NCBI RefSeq assembly: GCF_011077185.1
Contig: NC_048896.1
Location: 92,648,448 to 92,712,447, forward strand
Source of the DNA: Oxyura jamaicensis
Taxonomy: Eukaryota; Chordata; Aves; Anseriformes; Anatidae
Direction: 5' to 3'
Length of the DNA stretch: 64,000 bases
Shown: piece by piece, positions 38,682 to 49,023 of the stretch
Layout of the letters: every line of letters begins with the position of its first letter
Position numbering within the stretch: the stretch's first letter is position 1
Notes under the pieces: model-generated
What the model saw: only the letters and a program-made list of their open reading frames with translations
Databases searched by the model: none
What the model was told of the DNA's origin: nothing
Made by a program: the position numbers and the translations under genes

Positions 38682-40540
38682 AAAAAAACAACACTGAGAC
38701 AGTGTTTATAGCTATAGCCAGGTTAGAATGATGGCAGTCCTGAGCAAAATTATAAAAAATGTGACCATCAGTATGGATGTATAAACTTTTATGGCATTGG
38801 TATGCTATTCCGTGGCAGTCTGATTACAAAACAGCACCCAGTAACCAATTCTTAACCTATTTAAGGGACATCTCGTAAAGAAATGCATCACAACATAACC
38901 CCCTGAAGGAATTCCTCAGACGTGGAGCCACTACCATGAAACACTTTTTCAATTACTTGTAAGTAGACACGATCACTTAAAAAAAAAATAAATGCACAAG
39001 TTATAGATTGATTGAACGCTACACAACTGAAATAAATCAGTCGCAGAAAGCAGCCAGGAGTGTTTGGTATACTCAACATATGGTAGGAAAAAAACTCTTC
39101 AATAAAGCCACATCCAAAGTTACAAAGCTACAACCAAGAACCATGCCCTACTTTACACTCTCCTGCCAAGGGCTTGCAAGGGTGAACATTAACAGTAGAA
39201 ATGAGACTAAACCACAGTGCTGCTGCCAAAGGGTTAATATGTAAATGTGATCTATAAACAGAAGAGTAATGCTAGCGAGGTAATATTTAAACTCACACAA
39301 CACTCCTGAGACAAGGCATTGGCATGCTGCACCCAGCTCACATTTTCACAAAAATGTTGAAAAAGTGGATTTGGAAAAAAAAAAAAAAAAAAAAAAAGCC
39401 ACAGAAATTGACTAGTGAGGAAAATGCTTGTAATGACAAATTAAAAAAAAAAAAGTCTGTTTTTTCTAACAGAAAATAGAGGAATTACAAGGTACTAGCA
39501 CATAAACACATCCATGGTAAGAAAATACTTTGAGTTCTTTAGCACAGCAGCAACCAGCGACCGGGAGCTGGAGCCAAATAACTTAACAAGCAGCGGGTTC
39601 CCCACCTCTTACCGTCTTCCGATCAAAATTCCATTTTTTCCTGGAAAATGTGTTTCAGCCAAATGCAAGTTATTGCACTCAGAAGTAACTGGATAAAATC
39701 CAATTGACTATAACAGTCAAGAGGTCAGAGTAGAAGATCTAATTGCTTCCTCTGGCTTTAAAGTCTCAGTCTATGAATACTCCTGGTTTTCAGTTTCAAA
39801 GGCGTTTCAGTAGTAGCATGCATGTTCGGCATTAATATTAAAAAAGCGCTTTCAAAAAATCTGCATAAATTAGGATTGCATTTCCATGCAGGGCTCAAGT
39901 GACATGAGAGCTTTCCTGTTGAGGCTTTTGTCACCAGCAGAGACCACTGATGGCATTACAGCTACCTTACCCACAGCTGAGGGGATTTCTGCAGCAGTCT
40001 GTAAACAAAGCTTTACACAATTGAGTGCAAAAGTTCACCCTCCGGGGCAGTACTTTTTCCTCTTCTAGAAAGAATTCTCTTTGACCTGGAGCACAAGGAG
40101 CTTGCTACAATACATAATATTAATCATGGAAACAATAGGTAAAAGAGAAAAGGAGAAGCACTGCGAGAGCCACAAAGCCAACCGGCTCTGTTGTGTGCGC
40201 CAGCAGCATTTGAGGCTGCTCCTATTGATGCTACTTCTCCACCTTGTGCTCCAGCACACACCGCAGTCGCTGCAATCTTGACAAGTTAACACAATCAACA
40301 TTTCTTAGGGAATATACGCCAAGGTAGAGGAGAACATGCAGGGGTTCACATCGTTAGGGCTGACAGTTTTGCTATTCAATCGGCTGGTGTAGCATCAATA
40401 CTTTGCCACGTTTCCAAACGTTTATCCCCACGAAGCACAAACAAACTTCTAGCTCAGCAAACAGAAGCCTGGAAAGGCTGAAATTGCCTGAAACACACCA
40501 ACTACCACAGAGATGTGCCACTGCACAGCTGAGGAGGCAC
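38682..40540. other. AT-rich sequence leading up to the CpG island
   Basis: There is no supported gene. An A23 run lies at 39,375-39,397. Frames at 39,514-39,696 and 39,886-40,068 (60 codons each) and 40,065-40,301 (minus, 78 codons) show no recognisable product. GC content rises towards 40,500. If a minus-strand transcript starts in the island, this is the beginning of its first intron. Confidence 0.5.
39375..39397. repeat. Poly(A) run, 23 bases
   Basis: This is an uninterrupted A run on the plus strand. No recognisable retroposed sequence precedes it, so I do not call a processed pseudogene or SINE. Confidence 0.85.
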
Positions 40541-41429
40541 AAAACCACCGAACCGTGCCGAAAATCACCAGTGACACCTCCAAAAGCAAGCTGGCATCAC
40601 GCCGCCAGCCCGGCACGAGGGAGCACGTCCAGCCCTTTGCCCCGTGGAGGAGCAGGTGCATGCTACACGCTCCCCAGGATGAAATATGTTGAAGTTACTT
40701 CCCCGGGCACTGCCACAGAACAAATAAGGTCTGTCAGCAGGGACAGAGCCTCGTTGCTCCCCACCGCCACCTCCAAGCAAAACTTCTTCCACTCCATCAG
40801 CCTCCCAAGGTGTCGAGAGACCGCCACCTCGTCGCCAAAATCCGCCAAGCTTTTTTTTCGACACCCCCAGCCCGCTCCACGGACGGACGAAGCTGCCTCT
40901 TACACCCAACAAACTTTCCCCTGACAGGAGCTCGGGGTCACCCAACGGAGCCGGGAGGGCTTCGACAGCTGGCAGAGGCTGACGAGGCCTAGAGGGCAGG
41001 GATGGAGAGGAGGCCGGCGACCACCGCCCCCTCCCCGCCGACCCTCAGGCATGAGGAGCGCAGCGGTGGCCGCGCACGACGGGGACGCACCAGGATAAAA
41101 GGCAGGAGGAGATCTCTGATGCCTGAAGAAAGGAGAATAATAATAAATTGCTCTTAACACGGAGCTGGATTTCACCTCGAAGTGACGCTAGGTAAATAGA
41201 TGGCGAAGCGAAGCAACACACCTTTGACCCTTTCTTTTCTTCCCTAAATATAATCCCCCTCTTCCCGTCATACGCGCAGCACCGAACGAGCATTAATTCA
41301 AATCCATTCTTTAAAGAAGGGGGGATTATCTCTGTCTGCCACCAGCTCTCCCCGGCTCTTTTCCCTCTCCAAAAATTAAAAATGCTCGTTACAAATAAGA
41401 AAGGAAGGAAGGAAGCATTATTTCTGGTG

Positions 41430-41640
41430 GGTGTGAAACGTGGGGATGGGGAGAAGGAGTCTGGGGGATGGGGAGGAGTGGAGAAAGGTGGCTGAGAAGA
41501 AAGGAAAGAAGAACCAGGAAGGATGAGGGGAAGGCGAGATAAGGGGGAAGGAGGATAAGGAAAGAAGGATGAAAGGAGCTCGGGGAGGGGGGGGGGGGGA
41601 AGGATGAAAAGGAGGAAGGGATGAGGGGAAGAAAGGATGC
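41430..41640. repeat. Polypurine tract with a 13-base G run
   Basis: The plus strand is almost pure A/G for about 200 bases, broken by few pyrimidines, and includes G13 at 41,587-41,599. Such mirror-like purine tracts can form triplex (H-DNA) or G-quadruplex structures. It lies on the flank of the CpG island core, within the presumed first intron of a minus-strand transcript. Confidence 0.8.
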
Positions 41641-41693
41641 TTTGCCCTGGCCTCACCTCAGCTCGGTGGGTGGGGGTGGGAGAATCTCTCGCC

Positions 41694-41745
41694 GCCTCCT
41701 CTTCCTCCTCCTCCTCCTCCACCTCCTCCTTCTCCACCTCCTCCC
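41694..41745. repeat. (CCT)n-like polypyrimidine tract
   Basis: This is an interrupted CCT/CTC trinucleotide run on the plus strand. On the minus strand it reads as GAG/GAA codons and produces the acidic run seen in one frame. The purine-rich strand switches here relative to the tract at 41,430-41,640. Confidence 0.85.
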
Positions 41746-41879
41746 AGCAGCGACGGTCACCGCCGGGCTGGGTGCGCGGCTCGGCTCCCTCACACGGCCC
41801 CCGCCTCCCGCTCGGCTCCGGGGAGGACCCGGGAGCCGCCGCCGGCCTCCCCGCGGCAGCCACTCGGGGTGGAGGCTGC

Positions 41880-41889
41880 GCGCCTGCGC
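41880..41889. promoter_or_regulatory. NRF1-type binding site
   Basis: GCGCCTGCGC fits the palindromic NRF1 consensus (two GCGC half-sites separated by two bases). It lies in the densest part of the CpG island, the usual position just upstream of the start sites of broad promoters. Binding is inferred from the motif only. Confidence 0.55.
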
Positions 41890-42140
41890 CTCCGCTGCTG
41901 CCTCCAGCGGGAGGCCGCGCCGGGCTCCGCCGCTCGGGGGGCGCCGAGGCTGTGGGTATGGAGACGGCGTGAGGGAGGGAGGGACGGGGGGAGGATGGAG
42001 GAGGAGGATGGAGGAGGAGGCACGGGGCTGGGGGTGTGAGGGGAGGGAGGCGCCCGAGGGAGGCCGGCAGGGGGAGGGCGAGGCGCAGGTGGGCGGCGGG
42101 GAGGATGGCGGGGGGCGATGGGGAGGGTGACGGAGGGAAA

Positions 42141-42195
42141 ACGGGGAGGGTGGTCGGGGGATAACGGGGAGGGTGGTCGGGGGATAACGGGGAGG
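42141..42195. repeat. 23-bp G-rich tandem repeat, 2.4 copies
   Basis: The unit ACGGGGAGGGTGGTCGGGGG plus ATA repeats at 42,141, 42,164 and partly at 42,187 with no mismatch. Runs of four to five G per unit make a G-quadruplex on the plus strand plausible. Confidence 0.9.
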
Positions 42196-42261
42196 ATCGG
42201 CCTCTGAGGCCAGGGCTCGGTTAAAGGGTTGAGGGAGGGGTTGGGGGAGGCCGGGCGGCAG

Positions 42262-42270
42262 GCCATCTTG
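42262..42270 (-). promoter_or_regulatory. YY1-type site
   Basis: On the minus strand the bases read CAAGATGGC, the core of the YY1 consensus. YY1 sites usually sit just downstream of the transcription start and point in the direction of transcription, which here would favour a minus-strand start near or above 42,270. Supported only by the motif. Confidence 0.45.
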
Positions 42271-42383
42271 TGGGTCGAGGCGGGGGAATGCCGGCCCTGG
42301 CCCCCCAGGGAGGGCGGTGGGAGCCCTGCGGGGGGCAGCCGCCGGGCAGAGCCTGGGGAGAAGTGGGGTTGGGGGGTTTTGGG

Positions 42384-42410
42384 GGTAACGACGTCCTGCC
42401 TTGCTCCAGG
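42384..42410 (+). other. Possible plus-strand first-exon splice donor
   Basis: CTCCAG|GTACCT at 42,409/42,410 is a good donor sequence just inside the right edge of the CpG island. A weaker one (GGG|GTAACG) lies near 42,385. If the island also fires rightwards, a non-coding first exon could end here. No frame through it is recognisable. Confidence 0.3.
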
Positions 42411-42419
42411 TACCTTTGA

Positions 42420-45400
42420 AAGGAAGGGAGAGGATGCTTGTTATTGTACAGCAAGAACTTTGCCTCTCCTTTTCTCCTAAGCTATAAAAGCCTTCTCATG
42501 CAGCCTTCTTGCTACACGTGTGTTGCACAGCCCTGCATTCACCACACCAAATACCAGGTTTTGTCCTTCTCCACAAAGCATTGCACTTCTTTCTCATTCT
42601 TCCTTCAACTAGTGTTGCCAATTGTACTGAGTTTAAGCTGGTTTTGCCACCCTGCAACACCTTCTTTAGCTTCTCCTGTGTGGGACATGGGGGACGTGTG
42701 CTGTCCCCGTCCTGCTCCAGTGTCACTGTGCCTGGTGTCGTGCAAGTCCCGGTGGCGAGCGTCCCCTCAGAGATGGTGTTTCTGGAGGGACCTGGCCATT
42801 TTTAGGCAGCAGAGACTCCCGCTGCTGTGCTCTTGTTCCTCTGTGCTTTTGGGGGTGTCCATCAGCCTCCTCAGCTTCTATGTGAACCGACAGGCAACAG
42901 GGAAGGGAGCGAGATGAGGCCTTCCAGGATTTCTCCTCTTCTTGCCTGTTTTAGGCTTGGAGGGGATTTGCCAAAATTATTTCTTTGCCTCAGCCTGTAA
43001 GGGAACCTGTCCAGGTATCTGTCTGCCCTCAAGCAGAGGCAGGAGTCTCCAGTGTGTTTTCTTCCTTTCTCCCCATCCTGAGAGAGGTATTGTCAGGCTG
43101 TACGTTCATTTTTCCAATAAATGAGGAAGGGAGCCAAAATGGAACCTCAATTCCTTTTATCAAGGCACAACAACAGAGTCCATGGGAGAGTCTGCAGTAG
43201 AGAAAACAATTTCTTAGGCAAGAACTCATTGAAATATGGATTTGAATCTGATCAGATTCATTATGGCTTACATCCTTGGTACAGCCATATAACGGGTATA
43301 AGTCGGTATTATACAGAAATACTTTGAATTACTTTAACCTTCTCCCACTATCATTTAAGACTGACACACAACCAGTTCTGAGTGTATAAACATGCTAGGC
43401 TGGCCTGCCCTTGGTAATGATGTGTAAATTGTTGCTGTAAGCTCGGTCTTTCGTTTGTTTCTTTAGTAGGCTTTCGGGTTGCATCAAACTACTTTTCTAG
43501 GTACTGCTACTGTCTTTCCTATCATACTGAATTGATCCATGTGATGTTAGGAAAATTTCACCTACAGACCTTCTGTTTCTTGCCTTCATTTCTGTACTCT
43601 GTCTTTTAGATTGCTAATTCTCCTAGGTAGGGGCAGTAAGTGGCTAGCCTATTGTAAATATTAATGGAAACAAGCAAGGTTGCCAAACAGAATATAGTAA
43701 ATTGTCTACTGCTTTATCACAGTGCCTTGCATTGAATGTCAGCTAAATGTATCTCGAGGCATTTGACAAAACTGAGCATGAGCTATAGTGTACATGTAAG
43801 AACCACAAATACTAAATAAGCATGGTTATGAAAAATGCTAGAACCTCTTTCCTTCAACAGTAACTAAACTGCAAATACATCTCTTGTAAATTCAAACCAA
43901 AGGATTCATTCAACTATCTGTGCGTGTATCAGTTTGAAGTGTGCCATTTTAAGAAACAAATCAAATTACTTACCTAGCCCAGATATTTTTACCTAAGACA
44001 GAAGGCATGGATTGCTGGACTGTTCCTAAGAGGTCTGCCAGAATGTGATAAAGAAATCTGAAGATCTGGAAGAACCGTATGAACTTTTTTGTCATGATCC
44101 TGAAAAGAAGGCATGTCCACTTTTTAAACATTTTTTTTCCTTTGGGCTCTTAACTGCATTTTGAAACTACCCTGCTCTTTTATGACTGTTAACTGCCTCA
44201 AAGAAAAGGAAGAAAACTGAGTTTGTTACCATTGTTTACTAGAAACTGGAGCAAGCTGCAAAGCTGCTCTGTAAATGAATGCAGCTCTTACAAGCCAAGG
44301 GAGGCCGACTGACAGCTCCTAACAAACACTTGCAACTGCCGTGGGATCTCCCACTGCCAGAATTCAGCTACATATAGAAAAGAGACGTCATCAAACCATC
44401 AGGATTACTGATGTGCAGTTTGATTAGCAAGGCAGACAAAAAGATTATTTTGCTCGAGTGAAACGTGCCCCGATGCTCGGCAATTCAAGCAGACTTGAAA
44501 GCTACAGGTGGAACTTGGAATGCTTTAAGCTGCTTTTAGGCTCTTAGAGACAAACTTTTTTTAGGCTCTTAGAGACAATCTTTAGAGACAAACTAAGTAA
44601 TAGATGGTTTCTTTAAAGTAGATTGTTGCCTGCCTGTACTGAAGGGAGATTGTCAGCAGCTCTGAGAGATATTTCAGTACCTTGTATTAATGAGACATTA
44701 CCTTTCAGACTTGACTGAGTACACAAATATAGAGCGAATGACTAAAATCATTCACCTCCCCCAAACACATGTGGGTACTTTTGGGGTAAGTATGTCATTT
44801 TTGGCACATTTGCTTGAACACTGGATCACAAATATTTCTTGTCTCTCCTCTGCAGCAGCATGCTGCTGTGCAACATGTTAGTACGAGCTGCACAATAAGC
44901 AGAAGTAAAACCTCCACATCCTGCAGGTCATTTCAATTGGATTTTGTATGAAGAGTCATCTGCAAGGTGGGTGCTGCCACTAAGAGTCTCTGGGCTGCCA
45001 TGCTCTCTGCCTTCCCTTTAGACTGTTTTCTCTGGCTCAAAGGTATCTGTCAGTAAGAGCATCCAGGGACTTACCCTGACTTGTACCGCTGAAGTAACCA
45101 GAAAGGCAAGTAGAATATGCAGTTTGTTTAGGAAAAAAAAGGGGGGGGGTATGGCTATGCACTTTTGTATGCTGGAGAGGATGGCGGAACTGCCTTTGCT
45201 CCTTTCAGAAAGCTGACTTGAAAAACTCAGAAGAAATACTGGAAAGAAATCTGCTCCTTGTTCCTGTTGGAATATCGCTCGCTAGATTAATGACCACCAT
45301 TGGAGACTATTATAAGGCCTCTTCTTTAAATGTTTACTTCTCAAAACCACAGGAATAGATTTTAAAATCTGTTAAGATTTTATTTTGAACTTCATCTGAT

Positions 45401-46415
45401 ATCACCTGTTAGCAGAGCAGGAGTGTGTGATTGTGGAGGTCTCTCTCATCCTTTAATTGCACGACAGGACAGTGTGTGATAGGTACAGTACCCCTTCGTA
45501 TTTCAAAGTGGCTTGGGAAAAGAAAGGTTTAAAAATCTTGTGTCTGTTCAGAGAATGTGCTGTAAACAATTCAAATGCCATAAAATCTCCCCCTTATAAA
45601 ATGATTCATGTAACCTGTCTGGACAGTGGTAGCAGCTAGGAAAAAGGACAGAACCAAGAAAATGTAACTTTTCAGGTCTTCAAGCCTCCTTGAATGACCA
45701 ACTTTACTTCCTTAAAGCTTCAAGTAAGATGTGTTAATTATACATATATGAAAAAAAATATTTTTTATCTTCCCTACAAGCTCTTGGCTTGTACAGAAAC
45801 CTTGAGCAAGTAGCTCTTAGGCAGAGAGCGCTGCTTTTCACGTTGACCACCACCCTCTAGCTGTTTCCCATCTGTTGTTTGTAAACACCTCATGTCTTGT
45901 GCTGCTGATGTTGTTAGCTCCTTGCAAAACAAGCTCTATTTTCTTATGTTTGCACACTGCTTCAAAGCAGCAGGAAAACTGGCCAGGACTGAATCCTATG
46001 CAATGCCAGAATATATTTTCTTTCTTGCTGGGGATTTCAATTAGTGAAACATACAAGAGGTAAACAATTATGTTGCAAGCTATAGGACAACATAGTACAT
46101 ATGTACACAGAGAATGTGTTCAGGTACCTTGCCTATGTGGAGAACAACAGGATGAGTAAAAGAGACCAAACGAGAGAGATGGGCTGATCATGTAAGAGAG
46201 GGGACAGGAGGTGTGAGAGCACCTAGGCAGAAAGTGCACAGATAAAAATTGCAGGAAGTATTTTTGGCTCATTCCTCTGCAGAGCTAGCTGAAGTTCCTC
46301 TGGCACTGTTCAGTCCCTTTCTTTTCCTTACCAAAGAAAAGCTTAGGGAGAAAGATTAATATCTGAACCCTAATAACTGCCACAGAGGAAGAATCACTCC
46401 CTTCACAATTTTCAG
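42420..46415. other. No supported gene; small repeats only
   Basis: After the island the sequence returns to AT-rich. Frames of 159 codons (42,438-42,917) and 98 codons (42,509-42,805) lie in a GC-intermediate zone, overlap in different frames and show no family resemblance. A TATAAAAG octamer lies at 42,483-42,490. A tandem repeat is at 44,534-44,594 and a G9 run near 45,143. Confidence 0.5.
44534..44594. repeat. Approximately 24-bp tandem repeat, 2.6 copies
   Basis: TTTTAGGCTCTTAGAGACAA occurs at 44,534 and again at 44,559, followed by a partial copy (TTTAGAGACAAACT) at 44,581. This is a local duplication in unique AT-rich DNA. Confidence 0.85.
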
Positions 46416-46468
46416 TCTGTGGAACAGAAGGGTTGTTCTGTGCTGCCATGGCTTCCAAATGTGGTTCA
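46416..46468 (+). other. Candidate first coding exon (MASKCGS)
   Basis: A pyrimidine-rich acceptor (ccttcacaattttcag) precedes the segment and a strong donor (TTCA|GTAAGT) follows it. Inside, an ATG in good initiation context (GCCATGG, 46,448) opens seven codons, MASKCGS, ending in phase 0. It joins in frame with the candidate exon at 47,011. I recognise no family. Similar acceptor-frame-donor coincidences are expected by chance in a region this large, so this is a lead and not a gene call. Confidence 0.22.
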
Positions 46469-47010
46469 GTAAGTATTCCTCCATTTAAGAAAACAGCCAG
46501 TGGACTTGCTTCACTTCAGGAAAATGACTGTCCTCAACCTTCTGCTCTTTCAATCATTGCATCCTGCTGTGCTTTCTCTACATATAAGGTGGGATGGAAG
46601 TCTGTCTGGTACTTGCTCATCCATGTGAAAATCGGATTCTTCTCCTGAATCATAGCCCTTCTCTGCAGTGTCCTTTAAAAGCGTTGGGCTAAATTTTGGT
46701 TCTTACTCAGGCCCTGTTATACAAATTCGTGTTGTCTTTTTGAAACTTTTAGTAGACAAAACACGACAAAGAATATCTATATCCAACATTGTGTCTTGAT
46801 AATCTGGAGATAACTAGCTGTAGGACTGTTGTTCAAAAAAAAAAAAAAAGGGGGCTTTTTAACCTTTGTTTGCTTATAATGCCTAGTTTATACTGCTTTA
46901 AAGATTCTCAGTATTTAATTAAGATTTAAAACAGATACGTGTGATATATTACTTGCTAAACACTTTTTATCAGGAAAAATGCTATTACTTATATATTTTC
47001 TATCTTGTAG

Positions 47011-47090
47011 GCACAAAGTCATGAGGAGATACAATCAAGATTTGTTTCAAACACAGTGATGATAACAGAAAATACCTCCCGCATCCTAAA
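47011..47090 (+). other. Candidate internal coding exon
   Basis: The segment follows a pyrimidine-rich acceptor (ttttctatcttgtag) and ends at AAA|GTATGT. Only the frame set by the preceding candidate exon is open throughout its 80 bases. It gives 26 codons (AQSHEEIQSRF...ending TENTSRIL) plus two bases. The composition is polar and helix-prone, as in many coiled-coil proteins. No following exon in the needed phase is convincing: the good acceptor at 47,280 gives an early stop, and the open candidate at 48,786-48,927 has a poor polypyrimidine tract. Confidence 0.22.
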
Positions 47091-48969
47091 GTATGTAAAG
47101 TTTCTAATTTATTTATTTTTCTATTGACAGAAGTCCAAGATGATGCATCTCTCCCTTTACACCAGCAGAAATGCACAAGAGACTTATAACTAAGACATAG
47201 CCTGAAGAAAGTTAATAAGGTTGTTAGTAGTCTGTATCACTAATGAAAAGACTATGGATGATTCTAGTTTTTTCCTTCAGGCCTCGATGAAACCTGCAAA
47301 TGTCAGAAAGTTGATTTTTCTGCAGGACCAGCAGCTATTAGTAAAAAAGAGGAGAAAAATGGAGAAAAAAATAGAGAAAGCCACTGACAAGAACTGCTAC
47401 TAATCTAAGAACTGCTACACTGTTGTGACTAATCCGTTGCAAGCTTACATTTGCTTGCATCTTAATGGATCTTTTAACCTAATTTACTGAGTCTATTTCT
47501 TTTTAATTAACTTTCATAAAAGTTCAGGTATTTTTTCATGAAATACACGATCATCTAAGAAAGCTAATATCATCTACAGTAGCAATACAGCAATGTGGAA
47601 TTCAGGTTTTTTGATTAAAAATAGATGCATAAATCATAAGAAATAAACCTGAAGCATCTCATACCCTTTTACCCTGTCCTCACTTTTCGGTGACAGTTAA
47701 AGAATGATATAAAGAATTCCTTTTTGTGTTTGCCTGTTCGACATGACCAGTGCAAATAAATCACATAGGCTTAGGAAGACAGGCAATTATCTATCAGCAG
47801 GCTCATTCGTTTCTAGTCTGTAGGTGGATGTAGTTTCAAACAGAAAGAAAATGGCTTTCTGAAAATCTGCGTGGACCTGTTAATTGTGAGAGAAGTGTGT
47901 AGAATGCCCCGTGTAAAATGAGCATGGTACATTTTGATTAAAAATGTGATTTCTATATCAGAAATGCTACCACATTCAAGTTGAATTATACATTATATTA
48001 CTTCTCGAGATGGCTGTACCTCTTGATCGATCAGGTCAAGAGTTACATAAGGCCTTACCTGCATTACATAAAGCACACCTCAAGTGGGAACGATACTTCA
48101 GGAATATTTACATTTTCCAAGCATTCTGCATTTTCAATGACAGTTGAATGAATCATCCCTTAAAAACAGAAGGAAAACAATGATATTTCGTTAAATTAAT
48201 GAACCTGTTCAAAAGTATGGAACGAACATCTAGCAAATTATAATGATCATAGGACTTGCAACAGTAGGTGGTGGGGAAAAAAAGACTACTGCTATCCTAT
48301 TTTGGAAATTACTATGACAGTGTACTAGGTTCCATTCCATTTAAAGATTTCTTCATGCAAATGGTATGAGGCATTTTCTGAAAACTGAGTGGATTTCCAT
48401 AATGGAATTTTGGCAAATTAAATCAAAACAGGTTGCTATGACAGTTCCTACAAATATTTCTATTTTAGCTTTATTTTGTATTATAAATATGTCAAGATGA
48501 AGTCATTCTTGTCAAAACAAAGTTATTTTTCCTTTTGGGAAAAAATTCCAGGCCTTTTCTCAATGCTCTAATTTTCCATATTCATCAAAGTCAAGATGAG
48601 GGCTAATTTCAAATGCTTTAACATACATCTGCATAATCATAAATCCATGTAAACATAGCTTTAGTCTTATAAATGAGTGATGTCACTATATACAGTATTG
48701 TTAGCTTAACTTACTTTCCTTACTGCTCTGTATAACAAGTAACTGAAAAATAAATGATATTTAACGTTGACAAAATGGTTTCTAGTGGTTTCTCAAGTCA
48801 ATGGCGTAGACACAGATCATTGCCAGAAAACATTAGCAGTCCTAGGTTTCGTTCCAGTAGCACAATGCCATGTGAAAGCCAAATGGAAGCAGGGAATTGC
48901 ATCTGCTCCTCTGTAAATACGAAACAGGTGGCCTCTTAAAGGTACAGACGTAAAAACAGTACAGATTTA

Positions 48970-49023
48970 TCTTACAGATTTTATTGATGAAATCTTACAG
49001 ATTTTATTGATGAAATCTTACAG
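48970..49023. repeat. 23-bp tandem repeat, 2.3 copies
   Basis: The unit TCTTACAGATTTTATTGATG plus AAA occurs at 48,970 and 48,993, with a partial copy at 49,016, all identical. Absence of mismatches suggests a recent duplication. Confidence 0.92.

Larger units (their letters stand above)
41657..42266 (-). other. Possible first exon of a minus-strand transcript
   Basis: A near-consensus donor (GCTGAG|GTGAGG) ends a potential exon at 41,657. The frame reaching the donor in phase 0 has a Pro/Ala/Gly-rich stretch followed by an acidic run (EEVEKEEVEEEEEEEE) encoded by the (CCT)n tract. I found no in-frame ATG upstream through about 42,070, where the frame still has no stop; the nearest initiator-like codon is GTG at 41,861-41,863. 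A second frame begins at a true ATG in good context (CAAGATGG, at 42,264-42,266 on the minus strand) and runs 158 Pro/Arg-rich codons to 41,790. That one looks like a composition artefact. A non-coding 5' exon is therefore as likely as a coding one. The 5' end is a guess. Confidence 0.35.
40550..42400. promoter_or_regulatory. CpG island, likely (possibly bidirectional) promoter
   Basis: CpG density and GC content rise abruptly over about 1.85 kb in an otherwise AT-rich window. They peak at about 41,750-41,970, where CpG occurs roughly every 7-10 bases. In vertebrates an isolated island of this kind almost always marks a promoter. The core carries an NRF1-type palindrome (41,880-41,889) and a YY1-type site lies at 42,262-42,270, both typical of TATA-less housekeeping promoters. 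Strong splice-donor sequences point outwards on both strands, at 41,656 on minus and 42,410 on plus. The gene or genes driven cannot be named, since no identifiable coding exon lies within the window. Confidence 0.85.

Noticed and set aside
39375..39397. Poly(A) run as the tail of a processed pseudogene
   Set aside because: The preceding sequence has no recognisable gene, SINE or polyadenylation structure, and no flanking target duplication was seen.
40403..40924. 173-codon plus-strand frame left of the island core
   Set aside because: It starts at TTG, overlaps a 126-codon minus frame and shows only composition-driven residues. No homology recognised.
41045..41863. 272-codon minus-strand frame at the CpG island
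   Set aside because: It starts at GTG, and the part beyond 41,657 is a Pro/Ser/Leu-rich readthrough of the purine tract. Only the part before the donor could be exonic.
41621..42130. 169-codon plus-strand frame rich in Gly, Glu and Arg
   Set aside because: Its content is what (CCT)n, CpG-rich and purine-rich repeats encode in any frame, and there are no domain or splice features.
41790..42266. 158-codon minus-strand frame with a true ATG in good context
   Set aside because: Pro/Arg-rich low-complexity translation of a G-rich strand. The ATG coincides with a YY1-type site, a common source of such false starts.
47280..47403. Acceptor-like sequence followed by an open Lys-rich frame
   Set aside because: In the phase required by the candidate exon at 47,011 it reaches a stop at the third codon. 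The other open phases have no partner.
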